Assembly (NCBI GenBank): GCA_947488595.1
Contig: CANKZI010000003.1
Location: 62,001 to 126,000 of the forward strand
Source: Flavobacteriaceae bacterium
GTDB taxonomy: Bacteria > Bacteroidota > Bacteroidia > Flavobacteriales > Flavobacteriaceae
Length of the DNA: 64,000 bases
Direction: 5' to 3'
Each line of letters opens with the position of its first letter. Positions within the stretch are counted from its first letter, which is position 1. A model generated the notes under the pieces. It had not been told where the DNA came from, did no database searches, and saw only the letters and a list, made by a program, of their open reading frames with translations. Below, one piece after another: positions 63,418-64,000 of the stretch. The translations under genes were made by a program, and so were the position numbers.

Positions 63418-64000
63418 ATGAAAACTTATTATTTATTATTACTTTTTTTGTTGAGTCACATGCTATTGGCGCAAAAACAAAAAAGTGAGGTCAATGAAAT
63501 CGCTGAATCCGAAATGAAAGCCGCTTCATCGGTTCTGAATTTTGTGGTCAATCCGAATACTTTAAATTATGACGTTACTTATCAGAAATTAGAGCTCACT
63601 GTAGACCCTTCGGTTTATTACATAACAGGAAAAGTAACCGCTACTTTTACTGCTTTGTCACCGATGTCAACCATTACTTTCGATTTGACCAATCAATTGG
63701 ATGTTAGCTCGGTAACTAAAGACAACCTTTCTCTTAGCTTTATACAAAATAACAGTAACGAAGTTGTGATTACTTTTCAAAATGTGATTCCTGCGGGGAC
63801 TTCGGCTACGGTTGTTATTGATTATGCGGGGGAGCCTGCATCTGGCGAAAGTGCTTTTGAAACCAATAGTCACAATGGAACACCTGTTTTATGGACCCTT
63901 TCTCAACCTTATGGTAGTCAAGATTGGTGGCCTTGCAAACAAGATTTGAATGACAAAATCGATAGTATTGACGTTTATATTACTGCTCCATCACAATATG
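63418..64000 (+). CDS. Secreted M1-family (aminopeptidase N-like) metallopeptidase, partial
   Basis: The frame from ATG 63418 stays open to the window end and the ORF track omits it. Signal peptide MKTYYLLLLFLLSHMLLA is followed by the M1 N-terminal domain: NYDVTYQKLELTVDPSVYYITGKVTATFTALS, then PVLWTLSQPYGSQDWWPCKQDLNDKIDSIDVYIT. The catalytic HExxH lies beyond the window. Divergent from serS. An extracellular or periplasmic role is expected; a T9SS tail could follow but cannot be seen. Confidence 0.85.
   Translation, partial: MKTYYLLLLFLLSHMLLAQKQKSEVNEIAESEMKAASSVLNFVVNPNTLNYDVTYQKLELTVDPSVYYITGKVTATFTALSPMSTITFDLTNQLDVSSVTKDNLSLSFIQNNSNEVVITFQNVIPAGTSATVVIDYAGEPASGESAFETNSHNGTPVLWTLSQPYGSQDWWPCKQDLNDKIDSIDVYITAPSQY

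Overview
The window looks like a chromosomal segment of a Flavobacterium-type bacterium (Bacteroidota, Flavobacteriaceae). The evidence is low GC, gliding-motility genes gldE and gldD, type IX secretion (T9SS) tails, TonB receptors with surface lipoproteins, a near absence of Shine-Dalgarno sites, and many Bacteroidetes-type -7 boxes (TAnnTTTG). It is mostly core chromosome. I see no prophage, insertion sequence, CRISPR array, tRNA or rRNA.

Layout. 1-5.6 kb: RNase G (cut by the window edge), a 30-codon lysine/arginine-rich peptide gene missing from the ORF track, HU, then mutY-ssb-gldE-gldD. 5.7-13.1 kb: a galactan/galactose operon on the minus strand (galM, secreted GH53 endo-galactanase, galK, galT, sodium/sugar symporter), facing a divergent GntR-type regulator across a region with a TACCAGT direct repeat. 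13.4-18.6 kb: a DUF2130 nuclease-fold protein and class I ribonucleotide reductase nrdB-nrdA. 18.9-24.4 kb: DUF3109, MarC, a short flavoprotein, S41 protease with dCMP deaminase, HupE/UreJ and a TerB-like protein. A 450 bp convergent gap follows with a strong terminator and a 22-bp tandem repeat. 24.8-35.8 kb: fbp, a GNAT acetyltransferase, aspartate kinase, a 1132-residue outer-membrane protein, metG, LD-carboxypeptidase, YraN and an ACT-domain protein. 35.9-42.9 kb: a T9SS metzincin protease, mfd with a small lipoprotein, and an epimerase-type threonine dehydrogenase.

43-56.5 kb is more accessory. It holds a lipoprotein truncated haemoglobin with an HMA-like membrane partner, an NTF2-like lipoprotein, amtB, a degenerate NUMOD4/HNH protein with a C-terminal HTH, 3-hydroxyanthranilate dioxygenase, and a secreted nuclease/phosphatase. 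The nuclease is divergent from a TonB receptor with two surface lipoproteins. A 2-hydroxyacid dehydrogenase fused to a glyoxalase-like (VOC) domain follows. 56.5-64 kb: a decayed proC fossil with an internal deletion, mgtE, rsmA, an ORF6N gene, DUF4286, a TPR protein, serS, and the start of an M1-type peptidase.

The most coherent pathway is the galactan/galactose operon: GH53 cuts galactan outside the cell, the symporter brings in sugar, and GalM, GalK and GalT feed the Leloir pathway under the divergent regulator. I did not find a large undescribed multi-gene system. The best leads are the unlisted 30-aa basic peptide, the dehydrogenase-VOC fusion, the proC fossil, a hairpin repeat sitting inside two operons, the surface globin pair, and the nuclease/TonB locus with mirrored promoters.
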